Shown here in pieces: positions 1 through 8,244 of a DNA stretch of 64,000 bases. The notes below the pieces were generated by a model that was not told where the DNA came from, did no database searches, and saw nothing but the letters and a program-made list of their open reading frames with translations. The position numbers were made by a program, and so were the translations under genes. Where the stretch lies: assembly GCF_039526245.1 (NCBI RefSeq), contig NZ_BAAAIV010000006.1, positions 1 through 64,000 on the forward strand, read 5' to 3'. This DNA comes from Arthrobacter_H rhombi (GTDB lineage Bacteria > Actinomycetota > Actinomycetes > Actinomycetales > Micrococcaceae). Position 1 is the stretch's first letter; each line of letters begins with the position of its first letter.

Positions 1-366
1 GGTTTGGCGTGGTTCAGGCGGTTGTATACGGCTCCGGGGGTGGGGGAGTTGGTGGGGATGGATTCCCGGGCGAGGTTCTTCCCAGCGGGGTTGGCGCGGT
101 TCATCGCGGTGCGGGATCAGGTGTGTGGGACGCCGTGGTGTGATGCTCCGGTTCGTCACCATGACCATGTGGTGGGGTGGGCTGCCGGGGGTCCGACGAA
201 CGCGGAGAACGCGAAGGGCCGATGTGCTGATTGTAATTATGTGAAGGAGGCGCCGGGGTGGGGCGCGGTCACGGTTCCGGGGGACCGGCATACGACGGTG
301 ACGAGGACTCCGACGGGTCATGTGTATCGGTCCCAGGCCCCTCCATTACCCGGCGACACCAGCTAA
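1..366 (+). CDS. HNH endonuclease, C-terminal part (5' end outside window)
   Basis: The reading frame is open to the left edge, so only the last ~121 codons are present. The visible part carries an HNH nuclease core: two Cys pairs (CGTPWC and CADC) around HHDHV, then an Asn-rich segment (PTNAEN) and NYVKEAPGW. This arrangement is typical of the C-terminal HNH domain of the large actinobacterial DUF222/13E12-repeat family, where an N-terminal DUF222 domain would lie upstream. Such proteins are scattered, often multicopy and of unclear role, so a nuclease activity is inferred from the motif only. It converges on the glbO gene with a 33-bp gap. Confidence 0.8.
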   Translation, partial: GLAWFRRLYTAPGVGELVGMDSRARFFPAGLARFIAVRDQVCGTPWCDAPVRHHDHVVGWAAGGPTNAENAKGRCADCNYVKEAPGWGAVTVPGDRHTTVTRTPTGHVYRSQAPPLPGDTS

Positions 367-399
367 AACGCGTCAGAAGAATCGGTCTGTGCAGGTGCC

Positions 400-1002
400 T
401 TAGTGGTCAGTGGCATTCTGCAGGGATCGCGCAGCCCGGTCGAAGTAGTCCCACAAGGTCGCGTCCTGCAGCGGCGGCAACTCGAGTTGGTCCAGGGCGT
501 GGCGCATGTGGCGCAACCATGTATCCCGGGCGGCGCTGTCGACAACGTAGGGGACATGGCGAATCCGCAGGCGCGGGTGGCCGCGGTTCTGGCTGTAGGT
601 GTTGGGGCCGCCCCAATACTGTTCGAGGAACAGCTGAAGGCGGATCGCGGCGGGTTTGAGGTCCTCCTCGGGATAGATCGAGCGGAACTCGGCGTCGTTG
701 GCGACCCCTTCGTAGAACAACTCGGTCATGCGCTGGAACGTCTTGGATCCGCCGACCTCTGCATAGAACGTCCCGGTGTAGGGCGAGAGGTCCTCATCGT
801 CGCCGACATCCGCGGATTCAGGAGTGAACCCGCCAAAGCGATCTGGTTTCTGCCCAGGCAACGAGTCCTCTGACGGCGGCGCACCGGGGGCCGGGGGCAT
901 GACTGGCGATGACACCGGTTGGGCCTGTCCGATATGGATACCCAGGGATTCGCCGCCGGGAAGGCGGTGGGGGCTGCCTGATGGGTTCTGCTGGTCGTTC
1001 AC
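400..1002 (-). CDS. glbO: Group II truncated haemoglobin (trHbO) with N-terminal extension
   Basis: This 200-aa protein has a group II truncated globin domain from about residue 78 to the end. By recall of the M. tuberculosis GlbO sequence, Tyr97 corresponds to B10, Tyr110 to CD1, His149 to the proximal haem ligand (in RIRHVPY) and Trp162 to G8. The family binds O2 and is linked to oxidative or nitrosative stress and respiration. The first ~75 residues are Pro/Gly/Ser-rich and look disordered, whereas the usual protein is ~130 aa. The GTG start at 1002 has a good AAGGAA ribosome site about 7 nt upstream, so the extension appears to be translated. It lies near pepN, as in mycobacteria. Confidence 0.93.
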   Translation of the reverse strand: MNDQQNPSGSPHRLPGGESLGIHIGQAQPVSSPVMPPAPGAPPSEDSLPGQKPDRFGGFTPESADVGDDEDLSPYTGTFYAEVGGSKTFQRMTELFYEGVANDAEFRSIYPEEDLKPAAIRLQLFLEQYWGGPNTYSQNRGHPRLRIRHVPYVVDSAARDTWLRHMRHALDQLELPPLQDATLWDYFDRAARSLQNATDH

Positions 1003-1047
1003 GTGTGGTTTCCTTCCCTGGCTGGAACGAGCCAGCCGCCTCCCACA

Positions 1048-1728
1048 TTACCGAATGTGCAGGTTCTTCAAGGCCTCGCGCCGTGACAGCCCGGAAAGCT
1101 CGTGGGAGTGCGCCTCGACAAACGCGATGACCCACTGGGCATCCGTCTTGGCGTATTCGCGCAGTGCCCAGCCGATGCTCTTGCGGAGGAAGAAATCCGT
1201 CTCCGCCAGGTTGGGAAGAATGGCAGCCTCGAGTAGCCCCAGATCGGTCTCGGTTTTGGCACTGAGCTGGGCGATGATGGCGGTGCGTCGTTTCCAGTGG
1301 TTCGGATCCGCCGCCCAGCTGCGCAGCAATGGGTCGAGCTGGCCGCGATGGTCCCGCAGCAGCATGCCGAAGCGTCGATGGCAGTTGTCGACGATGTCCC
1401 ACCACGCTCCGTCAACGACCATGCGTTCATAGAGGTCCAGGAATTCGATGCGGCCCTCGCAGGAGCGGTATCCGGTGAGTTGCTGGGCGGCGTACCACTG
1501 CTCGCGGTGGGTGGCCGACTCCCAGAGATGTTCGGCCTCTGCCAGGAGAAACCGCCAGTCGGTGTTCCCCTCGGCACGGACTGCCTCGCGCACGATCCGT
1601 TGGGCGACCGGGGCACGCACCCCCAGGAACGGCATGGTCGATTTCATGTACCTCTGCATGGCAATGGCCGCCGCGGGATCCGCCGCAGCGGATAGATCAC
1701 CGGTGATCCTCTCCGACAGGTCGGTCAC
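1048..1728 (-). CDS. DNA alkylation repair protein (AlkC/AlkD-like HEAT-repeat glycosylase)
   Basis: The 226-aa protein matches the DNA alkylation repair family built of HEAT-like helical repeats. These enzymes remove N3- and N7-alkylated purines by base excision. Visible family signatures are the N-terminal MPFLGVRAP segment and the central conserved FLDLYERMVVDGAWWDIVDN block, followed by WAADPNHWKRRTAIIAQL and FFLRKSIGWALREYAKTD; the aromatic and Asp residues of these blocks shape the lesion pocket in AlkD. The ATG overlaps the stop of the upstream osmC-like gene in an ATGA arrangement, so the two are probably translationally coupled. Start and length agree with the family. Confidence 0.92.
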   Translation of the reverse strand: MTDLSERITGDLSAAADPAAAIAMQRYMKSTMPFLGVRAPVAQRIVREAVRAEGNTDWRFLLAEAEHLWESATHREQWYAAQQLTGYRSCEGRIEFLDLYERMVVDGAWWDIVDNCHRRFGMLLRDHRGQLDPLLRSWAADPNHWKRRTAIIAQLSAKTETDLGLLEAAILPNLAETDFFLRKSIGWALREYAKTDAQWVIAFVEAHSHELSGLSRREALKNLHIR

Positions 1729-2213
1729 GCGTTGTCACCGGATGCCCCCGGCCCGACGGGTTGGTTGATCACCGGAAAATTAACCGACCGCGCGATGAAG
1801 CAGACGTCGTGCGCTGGTTCGTGGAGTGAATCGGCCAGGGCCCGCTGGGATTCGTCGGCGAGGACCACCCGTGGATGGAGGATGGCTTCGGTGAACTCCC
1901 CGCTGCCGTCGCGGTTCAGCCGCAAGGTTCCGGTGGCGGCATCGGAGTAAGCGAGCACTCCGACGCCGTTCCTGACTGCCAGATGGAAGTAGGAGAGCAT
2001 GTGGCACTGGGCCAATGCCGCCAGCAGTAGTTGCTCGGGGTTCCACCGGTCCCGGTCGCCGTGGAACGTTGGATCGGCGGTGCCGGGAAGGTCGGGGAGT
2101 CCCTCGGCACGCACCACATGGTCGCGGCCGTAGTCACGGTATCCGGAGGTTCCGGTTCTACGGTTCCCGGTCCATTCGATGTCGATGGTGTACCGGTGCG
2201 AGTTCAAATCCAT
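1725..2213 (-). CDS. OsmC-family peroxiredoxin-like protein
   Basis: The 162-aa protein has the OsmC fold. Two cysteines, in LAQCHML and HDVCFIARSVNFPV, correspond to the paired catalytic Cys residues used to reduce organic hydroperoxides. The NPEQLLLAALAQC segment is characteristic of the family. It is likely a cytoplasmic thiol peroxidase of the OsmC/YhfA type; whether it acts as an Ohr or an OsmC subtype cannot be decided here. It is the first gene of a two-gene leftward unit with the alkylation repair protein (4-bp overlap), which groups peroxide and alkylation damage functions. Confidence 0.88.
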   Translation of the reverse strand: MDLNSHRYTIDIEWTGNRRTGTSGYRDYGRDHVVRAEGLPDLPGTADPTFHGDRDRWNPEQLLLAALAQCHMLSYFHLAVRNGVGVLAYSDAATGTLRLNRDGSGEFTEAILHPRVVLADESQRALADSLHEPAHDVCFIARSVNFPVINQPVGPGASGDNA

Positions 2214-2241
2214 GCCCCAACCCTAGGCGTACTCCAGCAGG

Positions 2242-2337
2242 AAAAAGCGCCGGCCCCGGACCCTGGGGTCCGGAACCGGCGCTTCAAGACCTCAGCCCAA
2301 CAGCCCCGGTGCGGGGCCCCGTGCCGGGGCTGTTGGG
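2242..2337 (-). terminator. Tandem hairpin terminator of pepN
   Basis: Two GC-rich hairpins follow the pepN stop in the leftward direction. The first has arms 2298-2309 and 2324-2335 (CAACAGCCCCGG and its complement). The second has outer arms 2247-2253 and 2276-2282 with an inner CCGGACCC stem, and is followed on the minus strand by five T (2242-2246). The second is a classic rho-independent terminator and also shields the osmC-like gene. Confidence 0.85.
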
Positions 2338-2342
2338 GCGGT

Positions 2343-4889
2343 CTAGTGGTCGGCGGCCTGCGCGGCGAGTGCCCGGACGATGCCGTCCCGGCTCTCGACC
2401 ATCATGCGGCGCAATGCCGGGCTGTCGCTGCCCAGCCGGTCCAGGAACTCATCCGTAGCCTGAAGCGTCGACTCGGAAGTCTGTGCCAACGGGAACAACC
2501 CGACGATGATCTGCTGGGCGATCTCCCAGCTCTTGGACTCCCAGACGCCGGTGACGCTCTCGAAGTACTGGGCGACGAACGGCTTGAGCAGTTCCGGATC
2601 GTGGGCCCGGTTGAAACCGATGATCGCGCTGCGCTGGTGGGTGTTGGACAGCTCCCCGTCGTGGACGATCGCTGACCAGGCAGTTTGCTTGGCTTCCGGA
2701 GTCGGCAGCGCGGCCTGGGCCAGTTCCGCTGCCAGACGCCCGTTGGCCGTGTCGTCGGAGGCGAGCTCGGCGTCGATCTCCGCTTGGCCGGCGCGGCCGC
2801 CGGCAACCAGGGCTGTGAGCAGTTCCCAACGCAGGTCGGCGTCGACTTCGAGTCCACTGAGCTTCTTCTCGCCCAGGAGCAGGGCGGCGACGGCGTCCAG
2901 CTGCTCCGGCGTGCGGGAGCGCAGGGCGAAGGTCTTCACGAACTGCAGCTGCTTGTCGGATCCCGCGACGGCGTCCTGGGCCAGGGCCCACAGGTCGTCG
3001 GCCGCGACGGCGGCAATCTGCGTGCGGTCCGCGGCGTCCACGTAGTAGTCCAGGACCGTGCCCAACTGGCGCAGGATGACCAGCACCACCGAAGAATCGG
3101 ACTCATGGCCGATATTGCGCAGGACCAGTTCCACGAAATCGCGGGCCGCGGTCTCGCCGTCACGTGCGGCATCCCAGGCGGCTCCCCACACCAGGGTCCG
3201 GGGCAGTGATTCCTCGATGTCCTTCAGATGTGCCCTGGCGACCTTCAGGGATTCCGCGTCGAGGCGGATCTTGGCATAGGCGAGATCGTCGTCGTTCACC
3301 AGGACCAGGTCCGGGCGCTTCTTGCCCAGCAGCGCGTCGACCTCCGTGCGGGGGCCAGCCACATCGAGTTCCTCGCGATGCGTGCGCACCAGCTTGCCGG
3401 CGTCGTTCATGGAGTAGAAGCCAATGGCCGCCCGGTGGGGGCGGATGGTGGGGTAGTCGGCGGGGGCCGACTGCACGACGGCGAAGCTGGTGATGGTGCC
3501 GTCGGCGTCCGTGGCCAGCTCGGTCTCGAGTTTGTTCACTCCGGCGGTCTCCAGCCACAGGCTGGTCCATTCGGCCAGGTCGCGGCCGCTGGAGGCTTCG
3601 AGCTCGCGCATGAGGTCGGGCAGTTCCGTGTTGGAGAAGGCGTGCTTGGCGAAGTACTCGCGCACCCCGGCCATGAACTCCTCCTGGCCCACCCAGGCGA
3701 CCAGTTGGCGCAATACCGAGGCGCCCTTGGCGTAGGTGATGCCGTCGAAGTTGACCTGGACGTCCTCGAGGTCGTTGATCTCGGCCTTGATCGGGTGGGT
3801 CGAGGGCAGCTGGTCCTGGCGGTAGGCCCAGGACTTCTCCATCGAGGAGAACGTCGTCCAGGCCTGGGTGAATTCGGTGTTCTCCGCGGCGGCGAGGGCT
3901 GACATGAACTCGGCGAACGACTCATTCAGCCACAGGTCGTTCCACCAGCGCATGGTGACCAGGTCGCCGAACCACATGTGGGCCAGCTCGTGCAGGATCG
4001 TGATGGCCCGGCGCTCGACCATGGCGTCCGTGGGGCGTGAGCGGAAGACGTAGGACTCCAGGAACGTCACCGCGCCGGCATTTTCCATGGCGCCGGCGTT
4101 GAACTCGGGGACGAAGAGCTGGTCGTACTTCTCGAACGGGTACGGGGTGCCGAACTGTGCCTCGTAGAACTCGAAGCCCTGCCGGGTGAGGGTGAAGATG
4201 TTCTCGGCGTCCAGGTGCTCCATGATCGACTTGCGGGCGAACACCCCCAGGGTAATCGTCCGGCCATCGGAGCTGGTCAGCTCGCTGCGCACTGCCTGGT
4301 ACGGACCGGCGATCAGCGCGGTGATGTAGGAGGAGATGCGGGCGGTGGGGGAGAAGACCCAGGTGGCCTTGGCCTCGCCGGCGGGGCTCGGGGTCGGCGT
4401 CGGGGAGTTGGAGACGACGTCCCAATGGTCAGGTGCGGTGACGGTGAAGGAGAAGGTGGCCTTCAGGTCAGGCTGCTCGAAGACGGCGAACATGCGGCGT
4501 GAATCGGGGACCTCGAACTGGGAGTAGAGGTACACCTCGCCGTCCACGGGGTCCACGAAACGGTGCAGGCCCTCGCCCGTGTTCATGTAGAGGGCGTCGG
4601 CCACGATCGTCAGTTCGTTGTGCGCCGCCAACTGCTGCAGCTGGACGCGGACGCCGTCGTTGACCGCCGAAACGTCGAGTTCGGCGCCATTCAGGGTCAC
4701 CGAATGCACGGTGTCGGTGACGGCGTCGATGAAGGTGGATCCACCGGGGGTGGCGTCGAAACGCACCGTGGTGGTCGATCCGAAGACCTTCTCCCCACGC
4801 GTGAGGTCCAGCTGGACCTCGTAGGACTCGACGTTGATCAATGCGGCGCGTTCACGCGCCTCGTCACGGGTGAGGTTCAATCCTGGCAC
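2343..4889 (-). CDS. pepN: Aminopeptidase N (M1 family zinc metallopeptidase)
   Basis: The 848-aa protein is a full-length M1 aminopeptidase that removes N-terminal residues from peptides in the cytoplasm, finishing the work of Clp and other ATP-dependent proteases. The exopeptidase motif GAMEN is at 266-270. The zinc site HExxH is at 300-304 (HELAH), with the third ligand Glu323 in LNESF. The C-terminal half is the helical ERAP1-like domain. The start is GTG at 4889 (MPGLNLTRDEA). It is followed by a strong terminator and diverges from the lactonase operon. The position between glbO and rpiB/nei2 is conserved in actinobacteria. Confidence 0.97.
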   Translation of the reverse strand: MPGLNLTRDEARERAALINVESYEVQLDLTRGEKVFGSTTTVRFDATPGGSTFIDAVTDTVHSVTLNGAELDVSAVNDGVRVQLQQLAAHNELTIVADALYMNTGEGLHRFVDPVDGEVYLYSQFEVPDSRRMFAVFEQPDLKATFSFTVTAPDHWDVVSNSPTPTPSPAGEAKATWVFSPTARISSYITALIAGPYQAVRSELTSSDGRTITLGVFARKSIMEHLDAENIFTLTRQGFEFYEAQFGTPYPFEKYDQLFVPEFNAGAMENAGAVTFLESYVFRSRPTDAMVERRAITILHELAHMWFGDLVTMRWWNDLWLNESFAEFMSALAAAENTEFTQAWTTFSSMEKSWAYRQDQLPSTHPIKAEINDLEDVQVNFDGITYAKGASVLRQLVAWVGQEEFMAGVREYFAKHAFSNTELPDLMRELEASSGRDLAEWTSLWLETAGVNKLETELATDADGTITSFAVVQSAPADYPTIRPHRAAIGFYSMNDAGKLVRTHREELDVAGPRTEVDALLGKKRPDLVLVNDDDLAYAKIRLDAESLKVARAHLKDIEESLPRTLVWGAAWDAARDGETAARDFVELVLRNIGHESDSSVVLVILRQLGTVLDYYVDAADRTQIAAVAADDLWALAQDAVAGSDKQLQFVKTFALRSRTPEQLDAVAALLLGEKKLSGLEVDADLRWELLTALVAGGRAGQAEIDAELASDDTANGRLAAELAQAALPTPEAKQTAWSAIVHDGELSNTHQRSAIIGFNRAHDPELLKPFVAQYFESVTGVWESKSWEIAQQIIVGLFPLAQTSESTLQATDEFLDRLGSDSPALRRMMVESRDGIVRALAAQAADH

Positions 4890-5193
4890 GACGGTGGCTC
4901 CCTGGTTCTCTGGCGGTTCATGGGGTGGTGCAGGAATCGGGATATCTGAAGCGATTCCTGAACATTACGATGATTGTCTCACTTCTGACCGTGTTTGGCG
5001 TCACTTATCCGTGCACAAGCCATATCAACGCGTCCGGATGGGCCACCCCCGCGGCCGGCAGCTGCGCCGACACGGAAGATGGTGGCACAGATCCGGAAGC
5101 TGGTGGTCATCAGACCATCGTAGGACCCGGACCGCTAGGATCGGGACCAGGGCCCCGGCCCGTGAACCATCGTCGACGACCAGGAGATCCACC
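4890..5193. other. Divergent intergenic region, pepN / lactonase
   Basis: This 304-bp stretch holds the divergent promoters of pepN and the lactonase-rpiB-nei2 operon. I could not assign convincing -35/-10 pairs or operators in it; an open frame running through in the lactonase frame lacks a ribosome site and has no recognisable product. The only clear element is the GGAG ribosome site at 5183-5186 before the GTG at 5194. Confidence 0.5.
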
Positions 5194-6243
5194 GTGTCCC
5201 AGACCCATGTCTATGTCGGTTGCGCCACCGCGGGAACCGTTGACGTCCTCGCCTTCGATCCGCAGGCCGGCACGCTCACCCCCGCCGCGCACTCCGTCGA
5301 GGTCGACGCGGTCCGCTCCCTGGCGGCCGACGCCGAGCGTGGATTGCTCTACGCCGGATCCTCCGGCAAGCCGCCTGCCCTGGCCGCGCTGCGCATCGAT
5401 CCGTCCAGCGGCGCACTGTCCACTGCGGGAACGGTGGAGCTGGCCGACAACACCGCCTACATCAGCCGCGACGCCGACGGGGCAACGATCCGCAGCGCCT
5501 CCTACCACCAGGACATCGTCAACAGTGTGGCGCTGGACGCCGATGGACTGCCCTGCGCCCCGGCCACGCGAGAGCCCAGCCCGGGCGAGAAGGCCCATAG
5601 TGTCCGCTCGTCGCCGGACGGACGCTTCGTCTACGCAGCAGCCCTGGGCAGCGACCGCGTCGTCTGGTATTCCGTCTCGGCGGGATCACTCACCCTGGCC
5701 GGGGCGGTCGACGCGACACCGGGATCCGGCCCGCGGCACCTGATCTTCAACGCCGATGGCTCCCGGGTCTACGTCGTCCACGAGATGTCCGGCGAGGTGG
5801 CCGTCTACCAGCGCGACGCGGACACCGGCGCCCTGGACGAGCTCCAGCGGATCGAGTCGGTGCCCGCCTCGCTGGGGTTGAAGCCAGGATTCGCCCGTAC
5901 CTCCGGCGGGCCGGTCCCCGGCCCCGACGCCATCTGGTGCGCCGACATCCGCCTGGGAGCCGATGGCACCTACCTGTTCACCACCGAACGCTCCACCTCC
6001 ACCGTGAGCACCTTCGCCGTCGACCAGACCACCGGGCTGCTGGAGTACCTGCGCACCACCGACACCGAACAGCAGCCCCGCGGTGCCGCCGTCGATGCCA
6101 CCGGGACACACCTGCTGGTCTGTGGCGAGAAATCCGGCCACATCAGCGCCTACCGCATCGACCCGGCAGACGGGACCCTGACCGCCACCGATCGCGCCAC
6201 CACCGGAGCCGGCCCCCTGTGGATCGAGGTCGTGGCCCACTAG
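5194..6243 (+). CDS. pgl: Lactonase family beta-propeller, probable 6-phosphogluconolactonase
   Basis: This 349-aa protein belongs to the seven-bladed lactonase family (YbhE type). Blade-like repeats of the form DGRFVYAA...VVWYSV, DGSRVYVVHE...VAVYQRD and DGTYLFTTERST...VSTFAVD run through it. Members hydrolyse 6-phosphogluconolactone in the oxidative pentose phosphate pathway, although some act on other lactones. The GTG at 5194 was chosen because GGAG precedes it by 7 nt and the homologous N-terminus (QTHVYVGCA) begins there. The next gene, 44 bp on, is rpiB, another pentose phosphate gene, which supports the assignment. Confidence 0.82.
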   Translation: MSQTHVYVGCATAGTVDVLAFDPQAGTLTPAAHSVEVDAVRSLAADAERGLLYAGSSGKPPALAALRIDPSSGALSTAGTVELADNTAYISRDADGATIRSASYHQDIVNSVALDADGLPCAPATREPSPGEKAHSVRSSPDGRFVYAAALGSDRVVWYSVSAGSLTLAGAVDATPGSGPRHLIFNADGSRVYVVHEMSGEVAVYQRDADTGALDELQRIESVPASLGLKPGFARTSGGPVPGPDAIWCADIRLGADGTYLFTTERSTSTVSTFAVDQTTGLLEYLRTTDTEQQPRGAAVDATGTHLLVCGEKSGHISAYRIDPADGTLTATDRATTGAGPLWIEVVAH

Positions 6244-6287
6244 TAGGCTGGTTTCCGTTCCCCACCACGTCACCCACGAAGGACACC

Positions 6288-6761
6288 ATGCGCGTTCACA
6301 TCGCCACCGACCACGCAGGACTCGAACTCAGCGCCCACCTGGTCGCCCATCTGGTGGACGCCGGATTCGACGTCATCGACCACGGCCCCTCCTCCTACGA
6401 CGCGGAGGATGACTACCCGTCGTTCTGCATCAACGCCGCCGAGGCAGTGGCCGCCGAACGCGGACGCGGACTCGATTCGCTGGGCATCGTGCTGGGTGGA
6501 TCGGGCAACGGCGAACAGATCGCAGCGAACAAGGTCAAGGGCATCCGCGCCGCGCTGGCCTGGAACCTGGACACCGCCCGTCTGGCCCGCCAGCACAACG
6601 ACGCCAACATCGTCGCCGTCGGCGGACGCCAGCACAGCCTGGAGGAGGCCACCGGCCTGATCGATGCGTTCCTGGCCGAACCCTTCAGCGGCGCCGAACG
6701 CCACGCCCGTCGCATCGGCCAGATCGCCGCCTACGAAACCACCGGCACCGTCCAGGGCTGA
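6288..6761 (+). CDS. rpiB: Ribose-5-phosphate isomerase B
   Basis: The 157-aa protein is RpiB, which interconverts ribose 5-phosphate and ribulose 5-phosphate. The N-terminal ATDHAG (Asp8, His9) and the anion-hole loop GGSGNGE (71-76) match the actinobacterial type, in which Glu (here Glu76) serves as the catalytic base instead of the Cys of E. coli RpiB. The ATG at 6288 starts MRVHIATDHAG. It sits between the lactonase and nei2 genes with a 2-bp gap to the latter, so the three genes form one operon. Confidence 0.95.
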   Translation: MRVHIATDHAGLELSAHLVAHLVDAGFDVIDHGPSSYDAEDDYPSFCINAAEAVAAERGRGLDSLGIVLGGSGNGEQIAANKVKGIRAALAWNLDTARLARQHNDANIVAVGGRQHSLEEATGLIDAFLAEPFSGAERHARRIGQIAAYETTGTVQG

Positions 6762-6763
6762 GC

Positions 6764-7672
6764 ATGCCCGAAGGCCACTCCGTCCGCCGCCTGGCCCGCC
6801 AGCTCGACGACGTCTTCGCCGGCCGCCCGCTGCGCGTTTCCAGCCCCCAGGGCCGGTTCGCGGCCGGGGCCGCACTGTTGGACGGGCGCGAATTCCTCAC
6901 CGCCGAGGCCCACGGCAAGCAACTCTTCGCCCACTTTGAAGGCGGGCAGGTGCTGCGCGTGCACCTGGGACTCTATGGTGCGTTCAGCTTCGGCGGGGAC
7001 GAGACCTTCCGCGGGGCCTCCAGCATCGGCGCGCCGCGCCGGATCGGGGAGCGGGAGGCGTACGACGACGGTGCTGATGTGGGGTACGCGGGCCCGCCGG
7101 AGCCGGTGGGCCAGGTCAGGGCCCGCCTGGTCGCCGAGCACGGCTGGGCCGATCTCCGCGGCCCCTCGGCCTGCGAGGTGTTGACGGTCCCCGAGGCCGA
7201 TGCCGTGCGGGCCCGCCTGGGCCCGGACTCGCTGGCTCCTGGCACCCCGGCGGCGGGCCGCGAGGAGTTCGCCCGCCGCCTCGGCGCCACCGGAACCGTC
7301 GTCGCCGCGGCCCTGATGAACCAGTCGCTGATCGCCGGGGTCGGCAACATCTACCGCGCCGAAGCCCTGTTCCGTGCGGGCCTGGATCCCTGGACCCGGG
7401 GCCGCGACATCCCTGGCGGCCTGTTGCGCGGCCTCTGGGACGACGTCTGTGTGCTGATGGCCGATGGGGTACGTGATGGGCGCATCATCACCACCCGCCC
7501 TGGACACCGCACGGACCGACAGGCTCCGGTCTGGCCAGACCATGCCTACTACACGTACCAGCGCCAGGGCCTGCCGTGCCTGGTCTGCGGGACTCCGATC
7601 CGGTTGGCCGAACTGTCGGCGCGCAAGTTGTATTGGTGCCCCGGGTGCCAAGGCGAAACCGGGACCGCATAA
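6764..7672 (+). CDS. nei2: Fpg/Nei-family DNA glycosylase (Nei2 type)
   Basis: The 302-aa protein begins MPEGHSV, giving the catalytic Pro2-Glu3 of bifunctional Fpg/Nei glycosylases; the PEGH form and SSPQGRF segment resemble mycobacterial Nei2 rather than Fpg. The H2TH segment (MNQSLIAGVGNIYRAE) and a C-terminal zinc finger (Cys272, Cys275, Cys292, Cys295) are intact. It should remove oxidised bases and nick abasic sites. Co-transcription with rpiB is indicated by the 2-bp gap. The rpiB-nei2 pair upstream of tig is an actinobacterial arrangement. Confidence 0.93.
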   Translation: MPEGHSVRRLARQLDDVFAGRPLRVSSPQGRFAAGAALLDGREFLTAEAHGKQLFAHFEGGQVLRVHLGLYGAFSFGGDETFRGASSIGAPRRIGEREAYDDGADVGYAGPPEPVGQVRARLVAEHGWADLRGPSACEVLTVPEADAVRARLGPDSLAPGTPAAGREEFARRLGATGTVVAAALMNQSLIAGVGNIYRAEALFRAGLDPWTRGRDIPGGLLRGLWDDVCVLMADGVRDGRIITTRPGHRTDRQAPVWPDHAYYTYQRQGLPCLVCGTPIRLAELSARKLYWCPGCQGETGTA

Positions 7673-7724
7673 CGTTTTCGACGGTGCTCTGGTCTTCTGG
7701 TGTGCGCAGTGCTTCCATGAGGGC

Positions 7725-7922
7725 ATGAACGCAACCCAGCTGCTGTCCGCCTGCACGCCGGAGGCGCTCTGTACCCAGGCGTCGACGGTGGCCTATGGTC
7801 CCGCGTTTGCGGTGCTCTTGGCGATCGTGCTGATGCTCATGGGCACCTGGTACCGCCATCACCACCTGCAGCGGACGGCGTACCACCGCACGGTTCGCCG
7901 ATACGGCGGACGCAAGGAATAG
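7725..7922 (+). CDS. Small single-pass membrane protein, unknown
   Basis: A 65-aa frame starts at ATG 7725 with a GAGGG site just upstream. It encodes a short N-terminus with two Cys, one clear transmembrane helix (AFAVLLAIVLMLMGTWY, about residues 27-43) and a basic His/Arg-rich tail (HHHLQRTAYHRTVRRYGG). The hydrophobic-then-basic layout suggests Nout-Cin topology. I do not recognise a family. The alternative is that this is non-coding space after nei2; the ribosome site and good membrane profile favour a gene. Confidence 0.5.
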   Translation: MNATQLLSACTPEALCTQASTVAYGPAFAVLLAIVLMLMGTWYRHHHLQRTAYHRTVRRYGGRKE

Positions 7923-7991
7923 GGGCTGCTGCCGGCGGTCGGATCCCTTTCAGGGGTATCGGGGCACCCGGGGTGGCGGTCTTAACGATAT

Positions 7992-8013
7992 AGGGCCGCC
8001 CGCGGGCGGCCCT
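7992..8013. terminator. Palindromic hairpin after tRNA-Gly
   Basis: A 22-bp perfect palindrome (AGGGCCGCCCG and its complement) lies between the small membrane protein gene and the leftward tRNA-Gly. On the minus strand it is followed by a T-rich ATATCGTTAAG tail, so it probably ends the tRNA transcript and may act in both directions. Confidence 0.6.
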
Positions 8014-8019
8014 ACTCTG

Positions 8020-8093
8020 TGGAGGGGATGACGGGAATCGAACCCGCGTAATCAGTTTGGAAGACTGAGGCTTTACCATTAAGCTACATCCCC
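8020..8093 (-). tRNA. tRNA-Gly (anticodon TCC)
   Basis: The minus strand folds into a full cloverleaf. Acceptor GGGGATG (8093-8087) pairs with CATCCCC (8030-8024), the D stem is GCTT/AAGC, and the anticodon stem TCAGT/ACTGA encloses loop CTTCCAA with anticodon TCC. The T arm contains GGGTTCGATTCCC. The discriminator is T and the CCA is encoded (8022-8020). It reads glycine GGA codons. Confidence 0.97.
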
Positions 8094-8127
8094 GCAATTC
8101 CGGGCTTTTCGGCCCGTTGCTCGCACA

Positions 8128-8157
8128 ACATTAGCAGTGCATTCGGATCCCCGCCAA
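8128..8157 (-). promoter_or_regulatory. Putative promoter of tRNA-Gly
   Basis: On the minus strand TTGGCG (8157-8152) and TAATGT (8133-8128) are separated by 18 bp, a sigma-70-like promoter placed about 35-40 bp before the mature tRNA 5' end. No experimental support is available. Confidence 0.5.
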
Positions 8158-8178
8158 ATTGGCCTCGACCGTGTCGGC

Positions 8179-8220
8179 CACGCATACTCAAGTTGTATAT
8201 ATGCAACTTGACCATGCGTG
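8179..8220. promoter_or_regulatory. 42-bp interrupted palindrome, probable operator
   Basis: Two nested perfect inverted repeats share one axis: the outer arms CACGCAT (8179-8185) and ATGCGTG (8214-8220), and the inner arms CAAGTTG (8189-8195) and CAACTTG (8204-8210), with an AT-rich TATATATG centre. The element lies 25 bp before the start of the orphan HTH gene at 8245, and upstream of the divergent tRNA-Gly promoter. The AT-rich centre could include the -10 region of the HTH gene, so binding there would repress it. It is more likely a protein-binding site than a terminator because no T tract follows. Confidence 0.55.
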
Positions 8221-8244
8221 TCGTGGTCGGATCGGGGAGTGCGC

